From: an uncultured Marinobacterium sp.
GTDB lineage: Bacteria; Pseudomonadota; Gammaproteobacteria; Pseudomonadales; Balneatricaceae
Assembly: GCA_947501565.1 (NCBI GenBank)
Contig: CANMWJ010000010.1
Span: 1 to 64,000, forward strand
Length of the DNA stretch: 64,000 nucleotides
Direction of reading: 5' to 3'
Shown here: positions 20,781-29,863 of the stretch, piece by piece
Position numbering within the stretch: the stretch's first letter is position 1
Layout: each line of letters begins with the position of its first letter
Position numbers and translations under genes: made by a program
Notes under the pieces: generated by a model
What the model was told of the DNA's origin: nothing
Databases searched by the model: none
What the model saw: only the letters and a program-made list of their open reading frames with translations

Positions 20781-21659
20781 TTAGCGAGAGGCCATCGCCA
20801 CCACCTCTTTGGGCGGTGCGCCGAAGAAACGTTTGAACTCACGGCTGAACTGGGAGGGACTGTTGTATCCCACCTGATAGGAGGCTTCCGTCGCCGCGCT
20901 ACCGCTTAACAGCAGTGAGTGGGCACGGTGCAGGCGCAGGCTTTTTACGAACTGCATCGGCGACATTGAGGTGATCTGCTTGAAGTGATCGTGCAGGCTG
21001 GAGCTGCTCATCCCAGCAAAGCGAGCGATGGTGTCCACATCCAGCGGCTGGTGGAAGTTCTCTTCGATGTAGTGCACCACCGGAGCGATCCGGTTGGCAC
21101 CCGCGTGGTTGGAGACGCAGTTACGCAGAATATCCCCGTGGGGTCCGGTCAGGACTTCGTAGAAGATCTCCCGCCGGATGGCGGGGGCCAATACCTTCAG
21201 ATCCATCTCATTATCCAGACAGCCCAGCAAACGCAGAAAACTGCTCTCCAGCCGGTCGGTGACCTCCGTGGCGAGGATGATCTCGTCCGCTTCCTGCAGC
21301 GGCAACGGCTTTTGCTGTTCCATATCGATCAGCAGCTGGCTGACCAGATAGCTGTCGATCTCCAGGCTCAGGCCCAGGTAGGGTTGGTCGGGCTCGACGT
21401 TGGTCACTTCGGCTTCAACCGGCATCGTCACCGAGTTGATCAGGTAGTTATCCGGATCGTAACTGCGTTCAGCATCGCCGAAGTAGATCCGTTTGCCGCC
21501 CTGTGCGATCAGGCAGATTGCAGGTTGGTAGATGACGGGTGAACGCGGCTTCGGCACGTCGGCACGGTAGAACTTGAGGCCTGGTATGGCTGTCTCCGTT
21601 ATACAGTCGGTGACCGCGTACTTTGCAATCGCTTGGGCGAGCTGGGAACTGAAAACCAC
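20781..21659 (-). CDS. AraC-family regulator (AraC_N type)
   Basis: A 292-residue regulator. The N-terminal domain is the AraC_N form, with YQPAICLIAQGGKRIYFGD and YLINSVTMPVEAEV. The C-terminal part has two helix-turn-helix units, including IARFAGMSSSSLHDHFK and SYQVGYNSPSQFSREFKRFF. It ends 13 bp from the convergent Lrp gene and is divergent, 203 bp away, from the molybdenum hydroxylase operon, which is its likely target. Confidence 0.9.
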   Translation of the reverse strand: MVFSSQLAQAIAKYAVTDCITETAIPGLKFYRADVPKPRSPVIYQPAICLIAQGGKRIYFGDAERSYDPDNYLINSVTMPVEAEVTNVEPDQPYLGLSLEIDSYLVSQLLIDMEQQKPLPLQEADEIILATEVTDRLESSFLRLLGCLDNEMDLKVLAPAIRREIFYEVLTGPHGDILRNCVSNHAGANRIAPVVHYIEENFHQPLDVDTIARFAGMSSSSLHDHFKQITSMSPMQFVKSLRLHRAHSLLLSGSAATEASYQVGYNSPSQFSREFKRFFGAPPKEVVAMASR

Positions 21660-21862
21660 GTTAAAACTCCGCTGAATGAATCAGGTTGCCAGAGAATTAT
21701 GGCACTCCAACCCCTTTTCCCTCCACATCACCGGATGCTTTTCGGAGTTTTGTGCAAGTAGTTCGGAGGATCACGCTAACGGCAGATCCACTGCCGGGCC
21801 ATAGTAATAAACAACCCATCTCCTTGCAGAGCCTTTAGATCGAAAACTAAGAGGATTTTGAT

Positions 21863-22327
21863 ATGTCCGTCACGCTGAATGTGAATGGCGTCGATCATGT
21901 TGTGGATGCCGAACCGGATACGCCGTTGCTTTGGGCGATTCGTGACCATATTGAACTGACCGGCACCAAGTTCGGTTGCGGCATGGGCCTGTGTGGCGCC
22001 TGTACCGTGCATCTGGACGGTCAGCCGATCCGCTCCTGTTCTACGCCGATCGGATACGCGTCCGGCAAAAAGATCACCACCATTGAAGGTGTACAGACCC
22101 AGGCCGCAAAAGCGGTGCAGGATGCCTGGACAGAATTGCAGGTGCCCCAGTGTGGTTACTGTCAGTCCGGTCAGATCATGTCAGCCACCGCGCTGCTCGA
22201 GACTAACCAGAATCCGAGTGATGCCGAGATCGACGCTGCGATGCAGGGCAATGTCTGCCGCTGCGCGACCTACGTTCGGATCCGCAAGGCGATCAAAACC
22301 GCAGCGAAAGAGTTGAGGGACGCATAA
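21863..22327 (+). CDS. 2Fe-2S subunit of a molybdenum hydroxylase (IorA-like)
   Basis: A 154-residue electron-transfer subunit with two 2Fe-2S clusters. The plant-ferredoxin-type cluster uses C39, C44, C47 and C59 (CGMGLCGAC), and the second uses C97, C100, C132 and C134 (CGYC and CRC). It matches the small subunit of isoquinoline 1-oxidoreductase and related aldehyde oxidases. It passes electrons from the catalytic subunit, whose gene overlaps its stop codon by one base. No flavin subunit gene is present, so a cytochrome or quinone acceptor is likely. Confidence 0.93.
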   Translation: MSVTLNVNGVDHVVDAEPDTPLLWAIRDHIELTGTKFGCGMGLCGACTVHLDGQPIRSCSTPIGYASGKKITTIEGVQTQAAKAVQDAWTELQVPQCGYCQSGQIMSATALLETNQNPSDAEIDAAMQGNVCRCATYVRIRKAIKTAAKELRDA

Positions 22328-24519
22328 TGTTTAACCGACAGATGAAACAGCAGGGTGTCGCACCTACCTCCCGCCGTGGTTTTCTGAAACTGATGGCGGG
22401 CTCCAGTGCCGGTCTGGTTTTGGCGATGAACCTGCCCAAAGCTGTGGCAGCCGAAGATGCGGCGGTGGCCTCACTGAACGACGCGGGTCAGTTCCAGCCC
22501 AACGCCTTTGTGAAGATCGGCAGCGACAACAAGGTCCGCGTGCTGATCAAACACCTGGAGATGGGGCAGGGTACCTACACCGGACTGGCGACACTGGTGG
22601 CAGAGGAGCTGGATGCCGACTGGGATCAGGTCGTATCGGAAGGTGCCCCTGCCAACACGGCGAAATACAAAAACCTCTTCTGGGGCGCGCAGGGCACCGG
22701 TGGTAGCTCCGCCATTGCTAACTCGTTCGAGCAGATGCGCGTGGCGGGGGCTACAGCACGTGCCATGCTGGTCTCCGCTGCTGCTGAGCAGTGGCAGGTG
22801 CCAGCAGCGCAGATCGTTGTATCTGCAGGTGTCGTGAGCCATGTGGGTTCCGGACGCAGCGCTACCTTCGGCGAGCTGGCCGATGCAGCTGCACGTCAAC
22901 CGGTACCAGCCTATGAAGACCTGACGTTGAAGCAGCCGAAAGAGTTCAAGCTGATCGGCCGCAAAGTGCCACGTAAAGACGTGGGCAAAACTGACGGCAG
23001 CGCGATCTTCACCCAGGATATCCAGCTGGAGGGGATGCTTACCGCCATGGTGGCGCATCCACCACGTTTTGGCGCGAAGCTGAACGGATTTGATGCGACA
23101 CAAGCGAAACAGGTGAAAGGGGTGGTGGATGTGATCGCCATCCCCAGCGGCGTAGCGGTGCTGGCCAACGATTACTGGAGTGCAAAACAGGGCCGTGACC
23201 GCTTGCAGATCGATTGGGATGAAAGCCAGGCGATGCAGCAGAGCTCCGATGAGCTGATGGCGCAGTATCGTGCCCTGGCCGATCAGCCGGGGGCCGTAGC
23301 GCGTAATGACGGCGAGGTATCCGGCGCGTTGGCCGGTGCTGCGACTGTGATTGAAGCGGAGTTTGAGTTCCCCTATCTGGCGCACGCCACTATGGAGCCG
23401 ATGAACTGCGTTGCACGGGTCGATGCAAACGGCTGTGAGCTCTGGAACGGTGAGCAGCTGCAGACCGGTGATCAGGCGGCAGTGGCGCAACTACTGGGCC
23501 TACAACCGGAGCAAGTGGCGATCAATATGCTCTACGCGGGTGGAAGTTTTGGCCGTCGCGCCAATCCGCACTCAGACTACGTTGTGGAGACTGTAAACAT
23601 CGCCAAAGCGAAACCGGGTGTGCCGATCAAACTGGTGTGGAGCCGTGAGGACGATACCCGTGCTGGTTACTTCCGCCCGATGTACTTCCACAAGATCCGC
23701 GGTGGTTTAGATGCCAACGGCAAACTGATCGGTTGGGAGCAGCGCATTGTCGGCCAGTCGATTCTGAAAGGCACTGCCTTTGAAGCTTTCCTGGTAAAAG
23801 ACGGTATCGATGCGACCTCCGTTGAGGGGGCCTCCACCTTGCCTTACGCGGTGCCAAACCTGAAAGTGGATCTGCACACGGTTGAGGTTCCGGTGCCGGT
23901 ACAGTGGTGGCGCTCAGTTGGTCATACCCATACTGCGTTCTCCACCGAGGTGTTTATGGACCGCGTGGCCAAAGCGACGGGGCAGGATCCGGTCGCGTTG
24001 CGCATGGGGCTGCTGAAAGAGCACCCCCGTCATCAGGGCGTACTAAAACTGGCCGCCGAAAAAGCGGGCTGGGGACGTGATCTGCCGGAGGGACACGCGC
24101 TGGGAGTGGCGGTGCATGAATCCTTCAACAGCTACGTGGCGGAGGTGGCCGAGGTGTCGCTGAAGCCGGGGGGAGGCTTTAAGGTTGAGAAGGTTTGGTG
24201 TGCAGTGGATTGTGGTTTTGCCGTTAATCCGGAGGTGATCAAAACGCAGATGGAGGGTGGCATCGGTTACGGCCTTTCACCGGCATTGATGAGTGCGATC
24301 ACCATCGATAAAGGCGCGGTGGTGCAATCCAACTTCCACGATTATCAGGTGTTGCGGATCAATGAGATGCCGGAGATCGAGGTGTTTATCGTACCGTCGG
24401 CGGAAGCTCCGACGGGGGTGGGCGAGCCGGGTACGCCGCCGATCGCGCCGGCGGTTGCCAACGCGCTCTACGCACTGACCGGGCAGGAATTTACTGAACT
24501 GCCGCTGCGGTTGAGCTAA
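22327..24519 (+). CDS. Molybdopterin-binding catalytic subunit (IorB-like), Tat-exported
   Basis: A 730-residue catalytic subunit of the xanthine-oxidase family, isoquinoline oxidoreductase beta / membrane aldehyde dehydrogenase type. The N-terminus has a Tat motif, SRRGFLKLM (15-23), and a hydrophobic segment ending in AVAAE, so export with bound cofactor is expected. Family features are [27 protein letters not shown], and near the C-terminus [14 protein letters not shown], whose glutamate is the base beside molybdenum. The natural substrate, a heterocycle or an aldehyde, is not decidable from sequence. XdhC and MobA-like genes follow at once, indicating a dedicated cofactor-insertion route. 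Confidence 0.92.
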   Translation: MFNRQMKQQGVAPTSRRGFLKLMAGSSAGLVLAMNLPKAVAAEDAAVASLNDAGQFQPNAFVKIGSDNKVRVLIKHLEMGQGTYTGLATLVAEELDADWDQVVSEGAPANTAKYKNLFWGAQGTGGSSAIANSFEQMRVAGATARAMLVSAAAEQWQVPAAQIVVSAGVVSHVGSGRSATFGELADAAARQPVPAYEDLTLKQPKEFKLIGRKVPRKDVGKTDGSAIFTQDIQLEGMLTAMVAHPPRFGAKLNGFDATQAKQVKGVVDVIAIPSGVAVLANDYWSAKQGRDRLQIDWDESQAMQQSSDELMAQYRALADQPGAVARNDGEVSGALAGAATVIEAEFEFPYLAHATMEPMNCVARVDANGCELWNGEQLQTGDQAAVAQLLGLQPEQVAINMLYAGGSFGRRANPHSDYVVETVNIAKAKPGVPIKLVWSREDDTRAGYFRPMYFHKIRGGLDANGKLIGWEQRIVGQSILKGTAFEAFLVKDGIDATSVEGASTLPYAVPNLKVDLHTVEVPVPVQWWRSVGHTHTAFSTEVFMDRVAKATGQDPVALRMGLLKEHPRHQGVLKLAAEKAGWGRDLPEGHALGVAVHESFNSYVAEVAEVSLKPGGGFKVEKVWCAVDCGFAVNPEVIKTQMEGGIGYGLSPALMSAITIDKGAVVQSNFHDYQVLRINEMPEIEVFIVPSAEAPTGVGEPGTPPIAPAVANALYALTGQEFTELPLRLS

Positions 24520-24580
24520 GTAATCCCAAACGACAGGCAGGGCGGGGCAAACCTCCGTTCTGCCAGTGGGAGATTAAGTT

Positions 24581-25594
24581 ATGGCAAACCAACTTTCTGA
24601 ACTGCTCGACGCCTGGTACCCCGAACGCGACAGTTGCGAATGGGTGCTGGGCACGGTCTACAAAACGGAAGGCCCCTGTTACCGCAAGGCGGGGGCGATG
24701 ATGTTGTTCAATAGCCTGGGGCAGCAGTTTGGCATGCTGAGCGGAGGCTGTCTGGAATCGGATATCCAGGTGCATGCACGCAAGGTGATGCAGACGGGAC
24801 AGGCGCTCACACTTTGTTACGACGGCAGTGACGAGGATGATCTGTCGTTCCAGCTGGGCATCGGTTGTGGTGGCACCGTTTATATCATGCTGCACCCGGT
24901 CAATGCCGGGAACGGCTATCAGCAGCTGGATCGGCTACATGGTGCGTTGCGCAAGCAAGGATCAGGTATCTATCGCCAGCCGATTCCGGATGGACGCGAG
25001 TTACCTGTGGCGGAGTTTAAGGCTGATTCTGTCAGTAAAATCCTCGATCAGCCCCGAATCGTTGAGCAACAACGGGTGAACTGGCTGGAAGCACGGGTCG
25101 AACCGGAACCACATCTGCTGGTGGTGGGTGGTGGTATCGATGCCCGACCGGTGGTGGCGATGGCCAAAACACTGGGCTGGCAGGTATCCGTCTGGGATCC
25201 ACGTCCGGCCAACGCACGGCCTGAGTTCTTTATGGCGGCAGATAGTTTGCTACGCTGCCCAGTCGAGGCGTTGCCGGAGTATGTGCGGCAACACCGCGTC
25301 AGTGCCGTGGTGCTGATGTCACACAACATCACTATGGACGCGACTGCACTCATGCATCTGAATGGGACCGGGCTTGGCTATATGGCGTTGCTCGGCCCCC
25401 TGAACCGGAAAGCGCAGGTGTTACAGCGAGCCCGGTTAAGTGAAGCGGAGCTTAAACAGCCGCTTTCAGGTCCGGCGGGTTTTGATATTGGTGGCGAGCT
25501 ACCGGAAAGTATCGCGCTTTCGATTTTGTCAGAGTGTCACGCTGTTCTGCATAAATCTGTCCAGCAGGCGCGACCAAAAGGGTTGGCGGCATGA
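24581..25594 (+). CDS. XdhC-family molybdenum cofactor insertion protein
   Basis: A 337-residue cytosolic chaperone. The N-terminal XdhC domain has YRKAGAMMLFN and GMLSGGCLESDI, and the C-terminal Rossmann domain has HLLVVGGGIDARPV. XdhC proteins bind molybdenum cofactor, promote its sulfuration and hand it to the apoenzyme. The gene follows the catalytic subunit after 61 bp with GGGAG ahead of its ATG, and overlaps the next gene by 4 bp (ATGA), so the set is one operon. Confidence 0.92.
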   Translation: MANQLSELLDAWYPERDSCEWVLGTVYKTEGPCYRKAGAMMLFNSLGQQFGMLSGGCLESDIQVHARKVMQTGQALTLCYDGSDEDDLSFQLGIGCGGTVYIMLHPVNAGNGYQQLDRLHGALRKQGSGIYRQPIPDGRELPVAEFKADSVSKILDQPRIVEQQRVNWLEARVEPEPHLLVVGGGIDARPVVAMAKTLGWQVSVWDPRPANARPEFFMAADSLLRCPVEALPEYVRQHRVSAVVLMSHNITMDATALMHLNGTGLGYMALLGPLNRKAQVLQRARLSEAELKQPLSGPAGFDIGGELPESIALSILSECHAVLHKSVQQARPKGLAA

Positions 25595-26184
25595 AACTGG
25601 GTGTGCTGATCATGGCGGCGGGCGCGTCCAGTCGCTTCGGCAGCTGCAAACTGCTGGCGGAGCTGCATGGTAAACCGGTGATACAGCATGTAATCGAACA
25701 GGCTGAACAGTTGGATGCTGCTGAGATCGCAGTGATCAGCGGGCGCTGGCATGAGGCGTTAGTTGAGGCTCAACGCGAGGAGCAGATCCGCGGTGTGCCC
25801 CTGCTGTTTAATATGCAGTGGGAGCGAGGATTGGGTGGTTCCATCCGTTTTGGTGTTGCTCAGCTTGCTGACAGATGTGACGTGATTCTGATACTGCTGG
25901 CAGATCAGGTTGCCGTTACCCACCTAGATCTGCTGAATTTATTGGCGCTGAAGGAATCTCACCAGGTTGTTTGTAGTAAGTATGCGGGCAAGCGCGGTGT
26001 CCCGGCGGTATTTGATCGCCGCTGTTTTGACCGGTTGTTGGCTCTGCGGGGTGATCAGGGGGCGAAAGCGTTGCTGTATGACCCTGAGTTGTCTGTAGCT
26101 GAACTGGAGATGGCACAGGCGGTGATCGACGTGGATCGGCCCGAGGATCTGGTGCGACTTTCAGAGTTAGAAAAGGCCCGCTAA
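25591..26184 (+). CDS. MobA-like molybdenum cofactor nucleotidyltransferase (MocA type)
   Basis: A 197-residue NTP-transferase of the MobA-like group. It begins LMAAGASSRFGSCKLL, the nucleotide-binding loop, and has ILLADQVAVT with the metal-binding aspartate. The sequence fits CTP:molybdopterin cytidylyltransferase, which makes the cytosine dinucleotide cofactor used by xanthine-oxidase-type enzymes, consistent with the upstream genes. The stop codon lies inside the loop of the terminator hairpin that follows. Confidence 0.9.
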   Translation: MKLGVLIMAAGASSRFGSCKLLAELHGKPVIQHVIEQAEQLDAAEIAVISGRWHEALVEAQREEQIRGVPLLFNMQWERGLGGSIRFGVAQLADRCDVILILLADQVAVTHLDLLNLLALKESHQVVCSKYAGKRGVPAVFDRRCFDRLLALRGDQGAKALLYDPELSVAELEMAQAVIDVDRPEDLVRLSELEKAR

Positions 26185-26199
26185 AAAACGGGCCTCTTT
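26174..26199 (+). terminator. Terminator of molybdenum hydroxylase operon, overlapping the mocA stop
   Basis: AGGCCCG pairs with CGGGCCT around an eight-base loop, followed by CTTTCTT. The TAA stop of the preceding gene (26182-26184) is in the loop. Confidence 0.65.
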
Positions 26200-26228
26200 C
26201 TTAGGTAATGCACTGGTGAAGTCAGGGG

Positions 26229-26573
26229 TTACCCCAGTTCATCCACCATTACCGCGTTGGAGTAGATCAGTGCATCATCGGTTGCGCGGTGGCCTTTCAG
26301 GAAGAAATGGCCACGTCCTTCGCTTCTATGCACGTATACATGGAACTGTGCATCGGACAGTGCACCGCATTCCGGCGGAGTTGTCAGTTCCAGATCTGCC
26401 ATCCGTACCGAGATATCTCCCTGCCGTTCGCTACTACTCTCTGCAAACCTTTCCTCCATGGACTCCATTTTCAGACGGTACTCGTCGCTTACCCGGAAGC
26501 TTATCTGTCCCATTGGGACCGATTTGTCTGCGCCGACGGGTTTGCACCAGGATTCAATGGTAAAGGTGTTCAT
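26229..26573 (-). CDS. Conserved-looking hypothetical protein, 114 aa
   Basis: No family was recognised. The 114-residue product begins MNTFTIESWCKPVG, has an acidic middle (MESMEERFAESSSERQ) and ends KGHRATDDALIYSNAVMVDE. It has no membrane segment or signal peptide and looks like a small soluble alpha/beta protein. The ATG at 26573 is chosen because GGGAG lies eight bases upstream; the open frame extends further upstream through non-coding DNA with REP-like repeats, which is not credible as protein. Convergent with the molybdenum operon. Confidence 0.6.
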   Translation of the reverse strand: MNTFTIESWCKPVGADKSVPMGQISFRVSDEYRLKMESMEERFAESSSERQGDISVRMADLELTTPPECGALSDAQFHVYVHRSEGRGHFFLKGHRATDDALIYSNAVMVDELG

Positions 26574-26688
26574 GGTTCGGTCTCCCGTGTCGGGGTTGTT
26601 CACACAGAAAGGGTAGCACCGGGTGGGCTGGGTTGCGTGATTGGGTATAGGTCCAAGGGTTATTGGGGAAATGTTGTTGGGGATTAAT

Positions 26689-26765
26689 GTTGGGACTCGC
26701 TGGTACTCGTCGCCAAATAACAAGATGCCGGTAGGTTGGCCAATGCGCAGCATTGCCCAACCTAC
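26689..26765. repeat. REP-like inverted pair (degenerate type B + type A)
   Basis: A type A element at 26731-26765 begins GTAG, then GTTGGCCAATGC and GCATTGCCCAAC around a short loop, and ends CTAC. Just upstream, 26689-26716 resembles the other subtype in opposite orientation (GTTGGGACTCGC ... CTCGTCGCCAA), with mismatches. Together they form a BIME-like pair. The rest of the 656 bp between the hypothetical gene and the cold-shock gene shows no gene I can support. Confidence 0.7.
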
Positions 26766-27229
26766 GGAAAAGCTGTGCAGGTTGGGGCGCGCGAAGTGAC
26801 TTCCAGCATTTTCATTCATGCTAACCCGCCGGTTAGAAGCGTGTTGCTCTCTGAATGAAGCCTGTTTTAACACATGATTTTGAAAGATAGAGCAGCGCTG
26901 GATACGCACGGCTAAACATGAATTCCTTTCAAGCTCAGTGCCGCACTGCAAAAATTAGGAAATTTTCCTATTCACGAATATTAATTCTATTACTACATTT
27001 TGTTATAGAGATGGTCGCGGCTGTGTGCTTCTGTAATAAGCGCCGCTGTAATGGTTGCGTATGTTCTCCTTATCGCTGGTCGTTGCTGTGTAGGCGAACT
27101 GGCTGGCTAACAGAAATGAATCGTAGTGTGGCTCCGGTACCTGCACCTTATCTGGAGTTGGCTACATAATGTGTTAAATCGTGCACGTGCAGGACTCATT
27201 CTGTAAGTGTGCGAAGGGGAGTTTGAGAG

Positions 27230-27436
27230 ATGCATACTGGCACAGTTAAGTGGTTCAACAATGCCAAAGGTTTTGGTTTCATCATTTCACCTGAATATAA
27301 CGAAGATCTGTTCGCGCATTATTCGAGGATTGAAGCAGAGGGCTACAAAAGCCTGAAGGCGGGACAGAGAGTTGAATTTGATACATTGGAAAGTCCAAAG
27401 GGAACACATGCGATAAACATCAAGGCTGTTAACTAG
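27230..27436 (+). CDS. Cold-shock domain protein (CspA family)
   Basis: A 68-residue single-stranded nucleic-acid-binding protein. RNP1 is KGFGFI (13-18) and RNP2 is LFAHYS (27-32), a variant of the usual VFVHFS. The N-terminal GTVKWFNNAK is canonical. It lacks the usual glycine-rich GPQA segment before the final strand and instead has SPKGTHAINIKAVN. AAGGGGAG precedes the ATG by eight bases, and an upstream non-coding stretch of over 600 bp could hold a long cold-shock-type leader. Confidence 0.93.
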   Translation: MHTGTVKWFNNAKGFGFIISPEYNEDLFAHYSRIEAEGYKSLKAGQRVEFDTLESPKGTHAINIKAVN

Positions 27437-27446
27437 CGTTTGGAAC

Positions 27447-27473
27447 GGGAGGCTGCCGTCCCGAATGCCTCCC
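27447..27473 (+). terminator. Hairpin after cold-shock gene
   Basis: GGGAGGC pairs with GCCTCCC, starting ten bases after the stop and followed by TTCCCAAATTCTTTC. The T-run is poor, so it is a possible terminator only. Confidence 0.4.
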
Positions 27474-27731
27474 TTCCCAAATTCTTTCATTCCCCTGTTG
27501 CGCTTCTTCAGAGAAAAATCCTCCAATACTTCCGTAATTTAGCCCTCCTTTAAACCGCTCAAAGCAGAACATCAGAACATGTATTTGTGCGGCATTGGCC
27601 CTTCTGAAAAACGCGTGTCATGGCTCGGATAATCGAACTGGTTTATCTATCTATTTGATATCTAATATCGGCGGCCTATGCTTTGTATATACAAAGTATA
27701 TCTTTTGGATGTGCGCTTGAGGGGGCTCGTG

Positions 27732-27836
27732 ATGGATCTGTTAGTGATTATTGGAAGTCTGGGATTATTCGTTGGTGCTGCAAGTGGTTGGTTTCTCATT
27801 GCGAGCACGGCTCGTGAGCTATTCAGGGAGTGGTAA
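27732..27836 (+). CDS. Putative 34-residue single-span membrane microprotein
   Basis: A 34-codon frame reads MDLLVIIGSLGLFVGAASGW at its start, then FLIASTARELFREW. It is one hydrophobic helix with a small-residue GxxxxAASG patch and a short charged C-terminus, the usual form of a bacterial membrane microprotein. GAGGGGG lies seven bases before the ATG. No neighbour points to a role. The frame could be chance; codon use and the good ribosome site favour it moderately. The tandem heptamer repeat begins ten bases after the stop. Confidence 0.4.
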   Translation: MDLLVIIGSLGLFVGAASGWFLIASTARELFREW

Positions 27837-27845
27837 CCCAGCATT

Positions 27846-27890
27846 GGTAGCAGGTAGCAGGTAGCAGGTAGCAGGTAGCAGGTAGCAGGT
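27846..27890. repeat. Tandem heptamer GGTAGCA, six copies
   Basis: Six perfect head-to-tail copies of GGTAGCA plus GGT. This is a short simple repeat likely to vary in copy number by slippage. It is intergenic. Confidence 0.95.
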
Positions 27891-27956
27891 GAAGGGTGTT
27901 TTACAGTTAATGCTCCCGCTTACCGAATTGTCTGACTCCTATAAAACCACTTCAAC

Positions 27957-27987
27957 GTAGGTCAGCCATCGCGCAGCGATGCCTGAC
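27957..27987. repeat. REP-like element, type A with a compensated stem
   Basis: GTAG is followed by GTCAGCCATCGC, a short loop and GCGATGCCTGAC. Compared with other copies the outer stem has changed from GTTGG/CCAAC to GTCAG/CTGAC, so both arms changed together and pairing is kept. Confidence 0.7.
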
Positions 27988-28019
27988 GGTGTTCGTGCGC
28001 TACACAGATCCCTGAAACC

Positions 28020-28049
28020 AAAAAGCCACCCGATAGGGTGGCTTTTCAA
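28020..28049 (-). terminator. Terminator of the DUF3461 gene
   Basis: AAAAGCCACCC and GGGTGGCTTTT form an eleven-pair stem with a GATA loop. On the minus strand it ends in a T-run and lies about 25 bp past the DUF3461 stop. Confidence 0.8.
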
Positions 28050-28073
28050 ATTACGGCGTTTGGAAAGAAACTC

Positions 28074-28469
28074 TTATTCCATCTCGTTGATCTGGCGACG
28101 GATCTCGTCCAGCTTAGCGTTCATCACCTTCTCCAGGTGATCCAGGTCGGAAAGGAACTTCTGTTTCGGATCAAGCGGATCAACTTCCTTACGGCGTGCA
28201 TCCAACTTCTTCAGTTCTTCCAGTGCAGCCAGCAGCTGTGGGCTGATTTTGTCCATCTGGTCGAATGCTTTGGTGTTACGAACTTCCAGCGGGATGCCGC
28301 GACGGCCGCGCAGGAACGAAAACTTTTTACTGCGTGACAGCAGGGAGCCTTTCGGACGTTTGTAATAGATCTTCAGCACATCGGTGTCACCCTGATGGCG
28401 CAGGGTATATTTATCGATGCTTTCGACAGATTTAACGCCCATTTTTTCCAGGGTAGGGTAATCAGACAT
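28074..28469 (-). CDS. DUF3461 family protein
   Basis: A 131-residue soluble, highly charged protein of the DUF3461 family, which has no known function. It opens MSDYPTLEKMGV, the family's usual start, so the ATG at 28469 is preferred to one nine codons upstream. The middle has KIYYKRPKGSLLSRSKKF, a basic patch, and the C-terminal third is a predicted helix rich in Lys, Asp and Leu. It is a single-gene unit with its own terminator. Confidence 0.85.
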   Translation of the reverse strand: MSDYPTLEKMGVKSVESIDKYTLRHQGDTDVLKIYYKRPKGSLLSRSKKFSFLRGRRGIPLEVRNTKAFDQMDKISPQLLAALEELKKLDARRKEVDPLDPKQKFLSDLDHLEKVMNAKLDEIRRQINEME

Positions 28470-29100
28470 GATTTGCGTATTCTCAATCAGTGGCACTCCA
28501 TCTCAGGAATGCGTGGCTCAAAAAATAGGTACTTCTGGCGTCTCCTGACTTCGTTGAAGTGTATTGCTTCTGTGAAGTATAGAAGAGGCCGGTTTGTGAT
28601 CGATGCACTCGTGACGACCGGGTGGGGCTTTGGAGCAGACGGTAGGTCTGTTCAGTAGCACCTGATTATTATTATTTGAGCTGAGACAGGGGACCTGTTT
28701 CAGGGATGGGCGAGGCCCTGATTGCTGCCTGATCTGGCTGGATTCCGACGGTGTTTTGCGGCCACTGTCGGAGGCTGTGTAGCAGCTTTCGGCGGCAATA
28801 CTAGGGGTTATACCTTAGGGCCAGTTAGGGCCAGTTGTGATGATGGTTTTGGTCCAGATTAACTCTTTGTTTTATATGGGTTTTGGTCTGTAAATAAAAC
28901 AAGATCCAGCCAGAAAGGCGGAAAAAATGGTGCCAGATTTAGGGCCAGTTCAAGGGTGACTAAAGTACCAGAACTCGGGCTATATCAGATCTGTCTGAAA
29001 TAGGTGGTCAGACCTATAGAAAGAACCGAAATATAGGTGTCTTTTTTAATAACGGAAGTGTCAGTATCCACCGTAATAGAGTGATCCAAGCTAAATCACA
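28470..29100. other. Gene-free stretch with a repeated TTAGGGCCAG decamer
   Basis: I find no supportable gene here. The decamer TTAGGGCCAG occurs twice in direct tandem at 28815-28834 and once more at 28939-28948. The stretch could be decayed mobile DNA, but no recognisable protein remnant is present. Confidence 0.4.
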
Positions 29101-29102
29101 GC

Positions 29103-29131
29103 TTGGTGAATCGGACTGTTAGTCATATAAT
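29103..29131 (+). promoter_or_regulatory. Promoter of the TetR gene
   Basis: TTGGTG (29103-29108) and a perfect TATAAT (29126-29131) are separated by 17 bp. The palindromic operator begins at the last base of the -10, so repressor binding should block the promoter. Confidence 0.6.
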
Positions 29132-29143
29132 GACCGGCGGTCA
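29131..29143. promoter_or_regulatory. TetR operator copy 1 (upstream of tetR gene)
   Basis: TGACCGGCGGTCA is a perfect palindrome with a central G. The same half-site, TGACCG, occurs in the perfect palindrome upstream of the RND operon, so both should bind the TetR regulator encoded between them. Confidence 0.7.
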
Positions 29144-29160
29144 CGTCATGGGGGAGGGTG

Positions 29161-29814
29161 ATGTCAGAACGAAAAGCGCGCGAGTTTATGCGACGCGAAC
29201 AAGAGATCCTGGAAGCAGCGTTAGAGCTATTCGAGGATGAGCAGTGGGAGAAGGTAACCGTCGCGCAGATTGCGCAACATGCGGATATCGGTAAAGGCAC
29301 CGTGTACAAACACTTCGCCAGTAAAGAGGAGATCTATGCACGATTGATCCTCGATTACGGTGAAGAGATGCTGACTATCTTTAATGAGCTGTTGGGTACG
29401 GAAGAAGATCCGGCGACCAAAATCCGACGCCTGATCAAACACTGCCTGTATAAGTTCAGCGAGGACAGTGCCTGTATCCGACTGCACTTTCACTGCAAGC
29501 AGCGCTCTTTTCTGGAACGCTTGAGTGAGCCAACACAGAAAATGTTTGGAGCGCGTGAGCAGGAATTTATGGATGTCGTTGCGCCGGTACTGGAGCAGGG
29601 CATGGCGGAAGGCTTATTTATGCAACGCCCGCTGTATCAGGCCTTTAACGGTCTGGAGGCTACATTTGATGGCACCTTGCTGATGATTCGCAATGGCGAT
29701 TATCTGCGCGGTCCGGAGGATGCGCCCGACACCAGTAAGGATGCATTTATCGCCGATATGGTGGAATTTATGCTCAGTACCCTTACCGGGCGCGTAGAGC
29801 CCGCAACGGCGTAA
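29161..29814 (+). CDS. TetR-family repressor of an RND efflux operon
   Basis: A 217-residue regulator. The N-terminal helix-turn-helix reads ILEAALELFEDEQWEKVTVA then GKGTVYKHFASKEEIYARLI, typical of AcrR-like repressors; the C-terminal ligand domain is variable. Start choice: ATG 29161 follows a GGGGAGG only three bases upstream, so the alternative GTG at 29158 cannot serve better. Twin palindromes flank the gene, one over its own promoter and one before the adaptor gene, which indicates autoregulation and control of the pump. Confidence 0.92.
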   Translation: MSERKAREFMRREQEILEAALELFEDEQWEKVTVAQIAQHADIGKGTVYKHFASKEEIYARLILDYGEEMLTIFNELLGTEEDPATKIRRLIKHCLYKFSEDSACIRLHFHCKQRSFLERLSEPTQKMFGAREQEFMDVVAPVLEQGMAEGLFMQRPLYQAFNGLEATFDGTLLMIRNGDYLRGPEDAPDTSKDAFIADMVEFMLSTLTGRVEPATA

Positions 29815-29863
29815 GTTTTCGAGGCCGTCAGTTAACGCTGAACGGCTTTTATTTTACAAAGGT

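Noticed and set aside
26574-26951. Upstream extension of the 114-aa hypothetical gene to 240 residues
   Set aside because: The extra part translates REP-like palindromes; the internal ATG at 26573 has a clear SD.
26918-27169. 83-codon frame before the cold-shock gene
   Set aside because: Cysteine- and arginine-rich text with no ribosome site or domain; more likely part of a non-coding leader.
27957-27987. CRISPR-like repeat
   Set aside because: The palindromes are scattered, differ in arms and lack regular unique spacers, so a REP family explains them better.
28470-29100. Decayed mobile element or integrase remnant
   Set aside because: Only decamer repeats are visible; none of the short frames carries a recognisable transposase or integrase motif.
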